Shown here: positions 8,787 to 17,729 of the stretch, in pieces
How positions within the stretch are numbered: the first letter of the stretch is position 1
Layout: each line of letters begins with the position of its first letter
NCBI RefSeq assembly: GCF_023954305.1
Contig: NZ_JAMLIG010000001.1
Location: forward strand, 1,860,001 to 1,924,000
Direction: 5' to 3'
From: Mesorhizobium sp.
Lineage (GTDB): Bacteria > Pseudomonadota > Alphaproteobacteria > Rhizobiales > Rhizobiaceae
Length of the DNA: 64,000 bases
Translations under genes and position numbers: made by a program
The notes under the pieces: generated by a model
The model's input: only the letters and a program-made list of their open reading frames with translations
What the model was told of the DNA's origin: nothing
Database searches by the model: none

Positions 8787-10286
8787 ATGAACATGCATAG
8801 CCTGAAGACTGCGTCCGAGGGCGCGCTGGACGTTCTCGTCATCGGCGCGGGACTGGGCGGCCTAGGTGCGGCGGCGAAGCTTATCGAGGGTGGGCGCGGC
8901 AGGCTGCTGGTGCTCGAGGCCGAGGCCGAGGTCGGCGGCGTGTGGCGCGAGAACCGCTATCCCAACGTCGCCTGCGACACGCCCATCGACCTCTATGCCT
9001 ACAGCTTCTATCCAGGCGACAAGTGGTCCAGCAACTTCGCGCCCGGCGACGAGATCTTCGCCTACCTGAAGGAATTCGCCGACGCCTACGGCGTGACGCA
9101 GCGCATTGTCTTCAACACCCGCGTCGCGTCAACCGTCTGGGACGGCGCGGCGGCGCATTGGCGCGTGACCAGCACTGACGGAAGATCGTGGACGGCGCGT
9201 TACGTCATCTGGTCGGGTGGCCTCTTCTCCCAGCCGACACTGCCGAAGATCCAGGGGCTGGAGAGCTTTGCCGGCGATTCTATCCACACGACCGAATGGC
9301 ACGACGGGATCGACCTCACCGGTAAGCGGGTGGCGGTCGTCGGTGGCGGGGCTACCTCGATCCAGGTCGTGCCCTATGCCGCCGAACACGCGAAAGAGCT
9401 GTTCGTCTTTGTGCGCACGCCGTCCTACGTGCTGCCGCGGCCCGAGATCAACTTCGGCGAGAAGGACCGCGCCAGCCCGGAATTCGCCAGACAGCAGAGG
9501 GTGCGGCGCAGCGAGTGGTTCAACCGTTTCGAGGTCATTGCACGCTCGCGCTTCCCAATGAACGGCGCGGTCATCGCCGAGCAGGAAGCGGTGTGGAAGG
9601 AGCAGTTCGACAAGCAGGTGAAGGACCCGCACGCCCGCGATGTCCTTACCCCACACTACCGCTTCGGCTGCAAGCGTCCGCTGTTCAGCAGCGCCTACTA
9701 TCCCGCACTGCAGCAGGATACCGTCACCCTCGTCGGCCGCGGCGTCTCGCACCTGGCGGGCGACAGCATCGTAGACGTTAAAGGCGACGCGTATCGCGTC
9801 GACATGGTCATCTGGGCAACCGGGTTCGAACCGTCAGGGATGCTGGGCGGGCTCGTCATCCGCGGCCGCGATGGGCGCGACCTGGAGGACGAGTGGCGCG
9901 AAATCCCGCACGCCTATTTCGGCACGATGGTCGAAGGATTCCCGAACTTCTTCCTGATCAACGGGCCGAACGCCGGCGGCGCCTCGGTGACCGACGTGGT
10001 CGAGGCACAGGTGGGCTTCATCCTCGCCAACATGGCCGAGGCCGACAGGCGCGGCGCCGGGACGGTCGAGGTCGATGCGGACGTCTACAGGAGCTACAAT
10101 GAAGATGTGCAGGCGCGTGCCGACGCCAGCGTGATGGTGAAAGGTAATTGTAGCTCCTATTACCGGGTCGGCGGTAGCGGTAAGGTGTTCACGCACTGGC
10201 CAGACACGGTCGAAGCCTTTCAGCGCCGCATCAAATCCGACGCGCCGTCGGGCGTCGTCTTCCGCGTCCCCGAGACGGTCGGCTAG
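8787..10286 (+). CDS. Baeyer-Villiger-type flavin monooxygenase
   Basis: 499 residues, slightly short for type I BVMOs (about 530-550). FAD site 'VIGAGLGGLGAA' at residues 18-29, 'GGVWRENRYPNVACD' just after, and a second Rossmann motif 'VAVVGGGATSIQ' near 182-193 for NADPH. Between them lies 'FAGDSIHTTEWHD' (161-173), fitting the BVMO fingerprint FxGxxxHxxxW(P/D) with one extra His. It inserts oxygen next to a ketone, giving an ester or lactone. The start was chosen at the ATG with GGAGGAG 5 nt upstream rather than the earlier ATG at 8742. An esterase gene follows after 10 bases, as expected for ester cleavage. Confidence 0.88.
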   Translation: MNMHSLKTASEGALDVLVIGAGLGGLGAAAKLIEGGRGRLLVLEAEAEVGGVWRENRYPNVACDTPIDLYAYSFYPGDKWSSNFAPGDEIFAYLKEFADAYGVTQRIVFNTRVASTVWDGAAAHWRVTSTDGRSWTARYVIWSGGLFSQPTLPKIQGLESFAGDSIHTTEWHDGIDLTGKRVAVVGGGATSIQVVPYAAEHAKELFVFVRTPSYVLPRPEINFGEKDRASPEFARQQRVRRSEWFNRFEVIARSRFPMNGAVIAEQEAVWKEQFDKQVKDPHARDVLTPHYRFGCKRPLFSSAYYPALQQDTVTLVGRGVSHLAGDSIVDVKGDAYRVDMVIWATGFEPSGMLGGLVIRGRDGRDLEDEWREIPHAYFGTMVEGFPNFFLINGPNAGGASVTDVVEAQVGFILANMAEADRRGAGTVEVDADVYRSYNEDVQARADASVMVKGNCSSYYRVGGSGKVFTHWPDTVEAFQRRIKSDAPSGVVFRVPETVG

Positions 10287-10296
10287 GAGAGTCTGC

Positions 10297-11214
10297 ATGC
10301 CGCTTCATCCCGTCGTTCAGGCCATCATGGACCGAGTCCGCGCCACTGGCTTCAACGGCTATGCCGACTTCTCGGTCGAAGCCGCCCGCGCCCATTACGC
10401 AAACACCGCCAAGGCGTTCGGCCCCGGCCCCGAGATCCACGAGGTCCGCGACGTCTCGATTCCGGTGGAGGGCGGCTTTATCGCCGCGCGGCTGTACCGT
10501 CCGGTCGCGGAGCCGGCGGGTCTCTGCGTCTACTTTCACGGCGGCGGCTGGACGCTCGGCGCGCTGGATGGTTTCGACGCGCTGATGCGCACGCTGGCGG
10601 AACGCAGCGGCGCCGCGATGCTCTCCGTCGACTACAGGCTCGCTCCCGAATTCCCCTTTCCGGTGCCGGTGGATGACGCAATGGCGGCGGTCCGCTTCGC
10701 GGCGGCGAACCGGCCGGCGCTCGGCGGTGCAGGCGGGCTGGCGGTCGGCGGCGACAGCGCCGGCGGCAACCTGGCAACGGTCGCCGCGCTGGCGCTGCGT
10801 CGCGAGGTCGAGATTGCGTTGCAGATGCTTTTCTACCCGGCCGTCGATACGGACAGCACCCGGCCCGGCTTCGTCAAATACGGCTCCGACTATATGCTGA
10901 AGGCCTCCGACGTCGCTTGGTTCCTCAACCACTATGCGCCGGGCATCGATCCTGCCGAGCCGCGGCTCGCGCCGCTGCGAACCCCGGACCTCGCCGGCGC
11001 GCCGCCGGCTTGGATCGGCGTCGCCGAATACGACGTGCTGACCGAGGAAGGCGTGGACTATGCAGCCGCGCTTCAGGCGGCCGGCGTGCCGGTGACGCTC
11101 CGTCGCTACGAGGGCGTCATGCACGGTTTCGCACGCCAGTACGGAATCGTCGATGTCGCCGACGGCGCCATTCACGATGCGGCACAGGCGCTGACCGCCA
11201 GCCTGAAACCCTGA
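10297..11214 (+). CDS. Alpha/beta hydrolase, hormone-sensitive-lipase family esterase
   Basis: 305 residues. Oxyanion motif HGGG at 81-84, nucleophile motif GDSAGG with Ser154, a likely acid Asp in 'GVAEYDVLTEEG' and His in 'GVMHGF'. HSL (GDXG, family IV) carboxylesterases hydrolyse short esters and lactones. AGGAG lies 7 nt before the ATG, 10 bases after the monooxygenase stop, so the two form a two-gene unit in which the esterase plausibly opens the Baeyer-Villiger product. It converges with the GMC gene with 2 bases between. Confidence 0.92.
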   Translation: MPLHPVVQAIMDRVRATGFNGYADFSVEAARAHYANTAKAFGPGPEIHEVRDVSIPVEGGFIAARLYRPVAEPAGLCVYFHGGGWTLGALDGFDALMRTLAERSGAAMLSVDYRLAPEFPFPVPVDDAMAAVRFAAANRPALGGAGGLAVGGDSAGGNLATVAALALRREVEIALQMLFYPAVDTDSTRPGFVKYGSDYMLKASDVAWFLNHYAPGIDPAEPRLAPLRTPDLAGAPPAWIGVAEYDVLTEEGVDYAAALQAAGVPVTLRRYEGVMHGFARQYGIVDVADGAIHDAAQALTASLKP

Positions 11215-11216
11215 AC

Positions 11217-12866
11217 TCACGCCGCGGCGCGCATCTCGACGCGGCCGCGAATCTCGTCAGCGATCTTCTCGGCGATCATGATGACGGCGGCATTGATGTT
11301 GCCGCCCACCATGTCGGGCATGACCGAGGCGTCCACCACGCGAAGCCTTTCGGTGCCGTGGACACGCAGCTGCGCGTCCACCACGCCGTCCGCTTCGCTC
11401 GTCGCCATGGCGCAGGTGCCGAGGGGATGATGAGTGGTCAAGGCGCGGGCGCGGATGAAGGCATCCAGCCCGGCATCGTCGTCGGCGCCGTCGCTGCCCG
11501 GCATCCGCGCGCCGCCATTGGCGAAAGCCAGCGCCGGGCGCGAGGCGATGTCGCGCGCCATGCGGATGCCCTCGCGCAGCACCTTCCACTCGGCGTCGTG
11601 CTGGAGGAAGTCCTGATGAATTCTGGGTTGCTCCAGTGGGTTCGCCGAGTTCAGCCAGATGCGTCCGCTGCTCTTGGGACGCAGCAGGATGACGCGCAGG
11701 CCGAACCCGTCGGCGAAGCCATTCAGAAGGTACGGCTTGGCATCCAGCGGTGCGCCGTTGAGGATGATCTGAATGTTGGGAGCCGAACCGTGCGCCGACG
11801 GCGTCTTCAGGAAGCCGACCAGGCCAGCCGGCAAGTCGCTGGCGATGCCGGTTCCCAGCACCCCGGCCTGCAGCATCTTCAGGCCAATGCGGTCGTAGCG
11901 CATGGCGCGCTGGAATGGGCCCGGCTCTTTGCGCTTGTAGAGCAGCACCGGCGAGACGTGGTCGCGCAGGTTCATGCCGACCTTGGGCAGGTCGACTCGG
12001 ACGTCGATGCCGTGGCGGCGCAGATCCTGCTCGGGTCCGATGCCGGAAAGCATCAGGAGCTGCGGCGACAGCGCCACGCCGGCGCTAAGCAGCACCTCTT
12101 TACGCGCCCGCAGTTCATGCAGTTTACCATCCTGGAGATACTCGACGCCACGCGCTACGTTGCCGTCGAACAGCACGCGCGTCACATGCGCGTGAATCTT
12201 GAGCGTCAGGTTCTTGCGTCCGAGCGAGGGTCGAAGATAAGCCACCGCGGCGCTGCAACGCCGCCCGCGCCGGATGGTCGACTGCATCACGGAGATGCCT
12301 TCCTGCTCCGCCGCGTTGTAGTCCGGATTGAACTGATAACCGGCCTCGATGCCCGCCTGAATGGAGGCGTCGACCAGCACGTCGCTGTATTTCGACGGCC
12401 GCGTCGTCAGCGGGCCGGAACCGCCCCGATATTGACTGGCGCCGCCCTCCCAGCTCTCCTGCTTGCGGAAGTATGGCAGCACGTCGGCATAGCTCCAGCC
12501 TGCCAGCCCGGATGCCGCCCAGCGGTCGTAGTCGCTGCGATGGCCGCGGACATAGGCCATGGCGTTGACCGAAGACGAACCGCCCAGGACCTTGCCACGC
12601 GCGAACTCGACAATGCGGTTGTTGAGGCGGGCTTCCGGCTCGGTCTTTAGCCGCCAGTCGAACAGCTTCTTGGAGTAGACCATGCCCCAGCCGAGGGGAA
12701 TGCTGATCAGCGGGCTGGAATCGCGACCGCCGGCTTCGAGGATGACCACTTCGGTCCCCGCGTCCTCGCTCAGCCGCGCGGCCAGCACACAGCCGGCCGA
12801 GCCGGCACCGACGACGATATAGTCGGTTTCAGAAACGCTTCCGCGCAGCGGGTTGACTGAACTCAA
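11217..12866 (-). CDS. GMC family alcohol oxidoreductase (choline dehydrogenase-like)
   Basis: 549 residues, the usual GMC length. FAD-binding 'VVGAGSAGCVLAARL', the GMC signature 'GKVLGGSSSVNAMAYVRG', and the C-terminal catalytic 'HHPLGTCAM'. It oxidises an alcohol to an aldehyde or ketone with FAD, passing electrons to a quinone or oxygen. The start is probably TTG: GGAG lies 8 nt upstream and the frame has no better start. Twelve bases downstream of the TRAP DctM stop, so co-transcribed with the transporter. In context it may make the ketone used by the monooxygenase. Confidence 0.9.
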   Translation of the reverse strand: MSSVNPLRGSVSETDYIVVGAGSAGCVLAARLSEDAGTEVVILEAGGRDSSPLISIPLGWGMVYSKKLFDWRLKTEPEARLNNRIVEFARGKVLGGSSSVNAMAYVRGHRSDYDRWAASGLAGWSYADVLPYFRKQESWEGGASQYRGGSGPLTTRPSKYSDVLVDASIQAGIEAGYQFNPDYNAAEQEGISVMQSTIRRGRRCSAAVAYLRPSLGRKNLTLKIHAHVTRVLFDGNVARGVEYLQDGKLHELRARKEVLLSAGVALSPQLLMLSGIGPEQDLRRHGIDVRVDLPKVGMNLRDHVSPVLLYKRKEPGPFQRAMRYDRIGLKMLQAGVLGTGIASDLPAGLVGFLKTPSAHGSAPNIQIILNGAPLDAKPYLLNGFADGFGLRVILLRPKSSGRIWLNSANPLEQPRIHQDFLQHDAEWKVLREGIRMARDIASRPALAFANGGARMPGSDGADDDAGLDAFIRARALTTHHPLGTCAMATSEADGVVDAQLRVHGTERLRVVDASVMPDMVGGNINAAVIMIAEKIADEIRGRVEMRAAA

Positions 12867-12878
12867 CTCAGACTCCGT

Positions 12879-14177
12879 CTACTTCAGCAGGCCAGGCAGG
12901 AACAGCGCGATGTCCGGCACGACCATCAGAAGCGCCACGCCAATCAGCATCGGCACGATGAAAACGAGGGACCCGGCGGTTACGTCCTGGAGCGTTGTGC
13001 CCGGCGCCACGCTGCGCAGCACAAAGAGGTTGAAGCCCACGGGCGGTGAGATCGCGGCGATCTCGGTCTGAATGGTCACGATGATGCCAAACCATATCGG
13101 ATCGTAGCCGAGGCCGACAACCGCGTGCAGAAAGATCGGCACGACGATAACCAGGATACTCAGCGGATCCATGAACATGCCGAGCACCAGCAGGAAGACA
13201 TTGATCGCGACCAGGATCACCCATGGCGGCACGTCGAGACCGGTGAGGAAGGCCGAGATGCCCTGCGGCACGCCGAGGCGGGTCAGCACGAAGGACGAGA
13301 AGATGCCGCCGATGAGAAGCAGCATGAACATGCCCGTCGTGCGCACCGTCCGGTCGAGCGCGGTATTGAACGCCGAGACGCGCAGCTTGCGCATGGCCAG
13401 CGCGACGAGGATCGCCGCCGCCGCGCCGACGCCGCCGGCCTCGGTGGGCGTCGCGAAGCCGCCGTAGATCGAGACGATCACCATGACCGCGATGATGACG
13501 ATAGGAGCGGCCTCGCCGGTGATCAGCAGCCTGTCGCGCATCGGGACGGTCGTGGTGATCTTCGGCGCGTCCTGCGGGCGCAGCGTGACCTGGATGAAGA
13601 CCGTCAGCGACAGCAGCAGCGCCATCATCACGCCAGGCAGGATGCCTGCCATGAACAGCTTTCCGATCGAGGTGTCGGTAATCACTCCGTAGAGGATCAT
13701 CGGCACGGAGGGCGGGATGAGGATACCGAGCGTGCCGCCTGCAGCTGTGGCGCCCAAGGCAAGGCGCTTGGAATAGCCGTGGTTCCTCATTTCCGGCACG
13801 GCCAGTGCTCCCATCGTCGCAGCGGTGACCGGGCTCGAGCCGCACACCGCCGCGAAGCCCGTGCAGGCTGCGATCGTGCCGATGGCAAGACCACCGGGAA
13901 GACCTCCGAGCCACACGGCCGCCGCCTTGAACAGGCTGGCGCCGAGGCCGGACACGGCGATCACCTCGCCCATCAGCACGAACAGCGGCACGACGACCAG
14001 CACGAAGCTGAAGGTCTGCGAGTAGGCCAGGTTGGCGATCTGCACGACCGCCGCCGGCGATACGAACGCCATCGTGCCGGCGATGCCGATCAGGCCCATC
14101 GACACGGCAACGGGAATACGCAGCGCGAGCAGCAGAACGAGAGCGCCGGCGAAGGCTGCGAACCAGAGGAGGGACAT
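12879..14177 (-). CDS. dctM: TRAP transporter large permease, DctM type
   Basis: 432 residues of mostly hydrophobic helices (about 12 predicted). Typical motifs 'LRIPVAVSMGLIGIAG', 'GSSPVTAATMGALAVPEM' and 'GILIPPSVPMILYG' mark the ion- and substrate-binding loops of the DctM family. It drives solute import with a sodium or proton gradient. The ATG overlaps the DctQ stop (TGATG), so translation is coupled; the longer reading to 14402 is a shadow of dctQ. Works with the DctQ and DctP genes directly upstream. Confidence 0.95.
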   Translation of the reverse strand: MSLLWFAAFAGALVLLLALRIPVAVSMGLIGIAGTMAFVSPAAVVQIANLAYSQTFSFVLVVVPLFVLMGEVIAVSGLGASLFKAAAVWLGGLPGGLAIGTIAACTGFAAVCGSSPVTAATMGALAVPEMRNHGYSKRLALGATAAGGTLGILIPPSVPMILYGVITDTSIGKLFMAGILPGVMMALLLSLTVFIQVTLRPQDAPKITTTVPMRDRLLITGEAAPIVIIAVMVIVSIYGGFATPTEAGGVGAAAAILVALAMRKLRVSAFNTALDRTVRTTGMFMLLLIGGIFSSFVLTRLGVPQGISAFLTGLDVPPWVILVAINVFLLVLGMFMDPLSILVIVVPIFLHAVVGLGYDPIWFGIIVTIQTEIAAISPPVGFNLFVLRSVAPGTTLQDVTAGSLVFIVPMLIGVALLMVVPDIALFLPGLLK

Positions 14178-14713
14178 CAGGCATGCCCTCCGGTCCCCTG
14201 GCGGCGCCGTTCGCCGCGCACGATCGATGAAATGAGCTGTTGCAGCGCGGTCAGGCAGAACAGCGCCACGCCCAGCGGGCCGGCGACCTGTATCCACTTG
14301 AGCTCGATCGAAATCGCCATGTTCGCCATGCGACCGTCGGCGAAGGCCCGACCGGTTAGGTTCCAGAGCTGGTAGAGAAAGACCGAGCCGAAGAGCAAGC
14401 ACGCGAACGCAGCGATGGCATCGAGATGCTTGCGCAGCGGTGCGGGCACGATGGGTTCGAACAGCTCGACGGTGACGTGTTGACCCGTTTGCAGCGCCGG
14501 GCCGAAGGACAGGAACGCAACGTAGACGAAGGCGATCTGGGCGACATCGTTCGCCCAGATCAGCCCGATGCCCATCTCCCGCGTCACGATGGCGAGGATG
14601 ATGACTACCACGATGACCATCACGAGAACTCGGGCGATGAAGGTGAAGAGGTTGTTAAGCCTCCTCACCCAGGTTTCGAACATCGCGAGGGCGCGCATTG
14701 AGTTGCTTGACAT
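14177..14713 (-). CDS. dctQ: TRAP transporter small permease, DctQ type
   Basis: 178 residues with four hydrophobic segments (about 22-45, 57-75, 95-118 and 140-162), the DctQ pattern. 'VTREMGIGLIWANDVAQIAFVY' matches the region around helix 2. It forms the membrane complex with DctM, to which it is coupled by a one-base stop-start overlap. The start is the first ATG; an internal ATG at residue 7 is also possible. Confidence 0.9.
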   Translation of the reverse strand: MSSNSMRALAMFETWVRRLNNLFTFIARVLVMVIVVVIILAIVTREMGIGLIWANDVAQIAFVYVAFLSFGPALQTGQHVTVELFEPIVPAPLRKHLDAIAAFACLLFGSVFLYQLWNLTGRAFADGRMANMAISIELKWIQVAGPLGVALFCLTALQQLISSIVRGERRRQGTGGHA

Positions 14714-14736
14714 CTGTCTGCCCGCCCCAAATCCGT

Positions 14737-15714
14737 CTACTTGCGGTACGACGCGAGCTTGTCGATCATCGCGACGCCAGGGCCGTCCTTAACCGCTTCT
14801 CTCACCTTGTCGAACACCGGCGCAGTTACAGCAGCGACCTCGGCACGCTCATCCGCGGAAAGCTCGTAGACCTTGCCGAGTTTGGCCAGCTCCTTGAGGC
14901 CGTTCTGCGCGCTCTCCCGCATCGTCGTCGCCGCCGTCTGGATCATCTCGTCCGAAACCTTGCGGATCGCGGCTCGCTGCGCCTCCGGGAGCTTGTCCCA
15001 CGCGTCCTTGTTCATGATCGAAAAGGTAATGTTACCCGCCATCTCGGTGTTCGTGTAGTAGGGCGCCACTTCGTACAGGCGGGCCGACATGGTGATTGAC
15101 GGCGTCATCAGCGCGCAGTCGACGACACCGTTTTGCAGCGCCACATAAAGCTCCGACGGGGGCAGCGGCATCGGCACGGCGCCCATTGCCGCGACCTGCT
15201 GGGCCTGCCAGCGGCCGGCGGTACGGATCTTCTTGCCGGCCCACTCGGCCTTGCTCTTCAGAAACGTGTCGCGGCAGATCACGCCGCTGGAGAAGGCGGG
15301 CGCGCCGAACAGCGCGGTCGCTCCATGCTCGCCAAACAGTGCGTCGACGTCGCTCCAGATGCTGGCCAGCGCCTCGCCCGTCGACGGGTCCTCGACCGGC
15401 AGGCCGTCGAGCATCTCGGCGTAGCCCATTGCGGGGATTGTGCCGCTGATGAACGCAGCGACGACCATGCCGGCCGGCACGACCCCGAGCGAGATGCCGT
15501 CCAGCGCTTCGGGCAGGGGAACCAGCGCGCCGTTCGGGACAATCTCGAACACGACCTCGCCATTGGTAGCGGCTTTCACCTTGTCGGCCCACTCGCGGGC
15601 GAGCAGGGTGAACTGGTCCTTGTTGTTGAAGGCGCCGGAGAACTGGAACGTCTCGGCCTGCGCCGACGTGAATGCCATCGCCGCGAGTGCAACGCCTGCG
15701 AGATATGCTTTCAT
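14737..15714 (-). CDS. dctP: TRAP transporter substrate-binding protein, DctP type
   Basis: 325 residues with a Sec signal peptide ('MKAYLAGVALAAMAFTSAQA', cleavage after AQA). The mature part is the DctP solute receptor; 'KAEWAGKKIRTAGRWQAQQVAAMGAVPMPL' and 'ELYVALQNGVVDCALMTP' correspond to the carboxylate-binding Arg segment and the following helix. The start has GGGAGG 6 nt upstream; the ATG at 15738 does not. Head of the TRAP unit and likely transcribed with dctQ, dctM and the GMC gene. The ligand is probably an organic acid related to this cluster. Confidence 0.93.
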   Translation of the reverse strand: MKAYLAGVALAAMAFTSAQAETFQFSGAFNNKDQFTLLAREWADKVKAATNGEVVFEIVPNGALVPLPEALDGISLGVVPAGMVVAAFISGTIPAMGYAEMLDGLPVEDPSTGEALASIWSDVDALFGEHGATALFGAPAFSSGVICRDTFLKSKAEWAGKKIRTAGRWQAQQVAAMGAVPMPLPPSELYVALQNGVVDCALMTPSITMSARLYEVAPYYTNTEMAGNITFSIMNKDAWDKLPEAQRAAIRKVSDEMIQTAATTMRESAQNGLKELAKLGKVYELSADERAEVAAVTAPVFDKVREAVKDGPGVAMIDKLASYRK

Positions 15715-15761
15715 GGTATTCCTCCCTTGGTTGGCCAATGGTGGCCGATATCAATTGGTCG

Positions 15762-16307
15762 TCACCAGATTTCGTCTGTCGGCTGCTTGTCCGTGCCATG
15801 GACGATCTGGTGGCGCAGTTCGTGTCCGTCGAGGTAGGCCGCCTCGCCCTTGATGAGCCCGTCCTCGAAATGCACCCATACGGTCATCGGCAGGCAGAGC
15901 CGCTTGCCGGTGGTGGGAACGCCGAAGAACACGCCTTTGGGCGTACCCGCGAAGTAGCCGTTGCCAATGATGACGGCGTCGGAGACGACCCACCGCCTGA
16001 CCTCGAAGGCCTGGCCCTGGAACGTCTGGAGGCGGCCGGCGTAGAAGTCGCGCACCGCGTCCCAGCCGCGGATGTTGAGGCCCGTGCCATACATGATCTG
16101 GAACGGATCGTTGCGCGTCATCGTCGCCATGGTGGCGTCGACATCGCCGCTCCATTCGGCGCTGGTATGGGTGAGCAGCATCCGCCAGGCGTGCTCGGCG
16201 CCCTTCCCGCCGGTCGAGATGACATCGCCCGAATAGTCGAACTGCGCCACCCGCTCCGCCACGAGCGGGTCGAGGTCGATGCCGGCGAAATCGTTGCGTC
16301 CGGTCAT
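15762..16307 (-). CDS. SnoaL/NTF2-like domain protein
   Basis: 181 residues with the cone-shaped NTF2-like pattern: an N-terminal helix region, 'DVDATMATMTRNDPFQIMYG' and 'GWDAVRDFYAGRLQTFQG', followed by beta strands. Such proteins are either small isomerases/cyclases (SnoaL, ketosteroid isomerase) or non-enzymatic binding domains; the catalytic residue cannot be assigned by eye. GGAG lies 8 nt before the ATG. It follows the dienelactone hydrolase stop by 4 bases, so these are co-transcribed. Confidence 0.75.
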   Translation of the reverse strand: MTGRNDFAGIDLDPLVAERVAQFDYSGDVISTGGKGAEHAWRMLLTHTSAEWSGDVDATMATMTRNDPFQIMYGTGLNIRGWDAVRDFYAGRLQTFQGQAFEVRRWVVSDAVIIGNGYFAGTPKGVFFGVPTTGKRLCLPMTVWVHFEDGLIKGEAAYLDGHELRHQIVHGTDKQPTDEIW

Positions 16308-16311
16308 CGGC

Positions 16312-16986
16312 TCAAGCTCCGGTCACGTTGCGCGTGAAGAAGTCGAGCGTGCGCTGCCAAGCCAGCGTCGACGCCACCGGCGCGTAGCTGCCGCGCTGGT
16401 CGCAGTGGAATCCGTGGCCGGCATTGTCGTAGACGTAGAACTCCGCCTGCGGCTGCTTCGTCTTCACCTCATTGTAGTTCTCCGGAGGAATGCCGGAATC
16501 GTCCGCCCCATAGTGGAACTGCACCGGGCAGCGCGCGGTCTCGCCAGCGAACCTGTTGGCCATGCCGCCGTAGAAGCTGCTGGCGGCGGAGAAGCCGTCG
16601 AGCCTCGTCGCCGCCGCGAATGCGACCGAGCCGCCGAGGCAGAATCCGACGATGCCGACCTTTCCCGTGCTGGCCAAGACATCGCGCGCTGCGGCCACGT
16701 CCAACAGACAATTGCCCATGTCGAATTTCGGAATCAGCGTCTTGGCGTGCTCGACGTTCTCCGGCGTGTAGCCGGTTTCGAATTCCCGCGCGAAACGGTC
16801 GAAGATTGCGGGCGCCACGGCCGCATAGCCTTCGGCGGCAAGACGGTCGCAGATCGAGCGGATGTGCGAATTGACGCCGAAGATCTCTTGCACGACGACG
16901 ATGCCACCGCGCCGCGCGCCCTTGGGGTCTGCGCGATATGCGCCCAGCCGGTGTCCGTCGGCCGCTGTCAGTTCGATCTTGCCCAT
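16312..16986 (-). CDS. Dienelactone hydrolase family protein
   Basis: 224 residues. Cys nucleophile in 'GIVGFCLGGS' (Cys116), Asp163 in 'GADDSGIP', His191 in 'AGHGFHC' and an early Glu in 'VVQEIFGVN' match the DLH tetrad (Cys123/Asp171/His202/Glu36 of the classic enzyme). Hydrolyses enol-lactones or related esters in the cytoplasm. The start is the ATG with GAGGAG 6 nt upstream; the ORF to 17037 would extend into the SDR gene. Fits a lactone-processing role in this cluster, though the substrate is unproven. Confidence 0.9.
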   Translation of the reverse strand: MGKIELTAADGHRLGAYRADPKGARRGGIVVVQEIFGVNSHIRSICDRLAAEGYAAVAPAIFDRFAREFETGYTPENVEHAKTLIPKFDMGNCLLDVAAARDVLASTGKVGIVGFCLGGSVAFAAATRLDGFSAASSFYGGMANRFAGETARCPVQFHYGADDSGIPPENYNEVKTKQPQAEFYVYDNAGHGFHCDQRGSYAPVASTLAWQRTLDFFTRNVTGA

Positions 16987-16996
16987 CTCGTTCTCC

Positions 16997-17710
16997 TCAA
17001 AACGCCCGCTGTCCGGAATCGACCGGTAGCACCACACCGGTGATGCTCGGCGCCTGGTCGGAACACAGGAACGCGGCCGACATTGCGAGCTCCCGTTCGG
17101 TAACCAGCCGTCGCAGCGGGGTCGCGTCGCGCACCTTGTGGCTGCCGCCCTGCCGGGCGCGCAGCTTTGAGCCTTCGCCCTTCATCGGCTGGGCCATGTA
17201 GCCCGGCGCGATACAGTTCACGCGGATGCCGCGCGCGCCGTAGGCGACGGCGTAGGTGCGGGTGATCGCCTCGATGGCGGCTTTCGACGCCTGATAGGCG
17301 TAGGCGCCGCCGACGCGGCCCATAAAGGCCGACATGCTGCTGAGCAGCAGGATGCTCGAGCCCTCGCCCAGATGCGCGGAGGCCGCGTCGCAAACCAGCG
17401 CCGCGCCCTTGAAGTTCACGTCGAGCACTTTGCCCACGGCGGCCGGGTCGGCCGCTCCGGGCACCGTCTCCATCAGGATGCCATGGGCGACCACGAGGCT
17501 GGTGATCTGGCCCAGCTTCGCGGCCGTTTCGAACATCGCCGCGACACTCTTCGGATCGGTCACGTCGCAGCGCACGAAGATCTGGCCTTTTGCCACCGCC
17601 TGTTCGTCGAGGTCGGCGACGACGACCGTGGCGCCGCGCTCCTGGAACAGGTCGGCGATCGCGGCACCGATCGTGCCCGTGCCGCCCGTGACGATGGCAA
17701 TACCGTTCAT
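16997..17710 (-). CDS. Short-chain dehydrogenase/reductase
   Basis: 237 residues, classical SDR. Cofactor motif 'TGGTGTIG' (8-15) and 'ADLDE' after strand 2, favouring NAD(H); 'HGILME' for the NNAG-type motif; Ser around 125-127 and Tyr139-x3-Lys143 in 'YQASKAA'. Interconverts an alcohol and a ketone. Ten bases before the dienelactone hydrolase start and 19 after the aldolase-family stop, so part of the same leftward operon. Confidence 0.92.
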   Translation of the reverse strand: MNGIAIVTGGTGTIGAAIADLFQERGATVVVADLDEQAVAKGQIFVRCDVTDPKSVAAMFETAAKLGQITSLVVAHGILMETVPGAADPAAVGKVLDVNFKGAALVCDAASAHLGEGSSILLLSSMSAFMGRVGGAYAYQASKAAIEAITRTYAVAYGARGIRVNCIAPGYMAQPMKGEGSKLRARQGGSHKVRDATPLRRLVTERELAMSAAFLCSDQAPSITGVVLPVDSGQRAF

Positions 17711-17729
17711 CGCTGTCTCCCAGTCTTGT

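Noticed and set aside
12868..14184. A 438-codon frame overlapping dctM on the same strand
   Set aside because: Arg-rich shadow; the true DctM frame has clear transporter motifs and helices.
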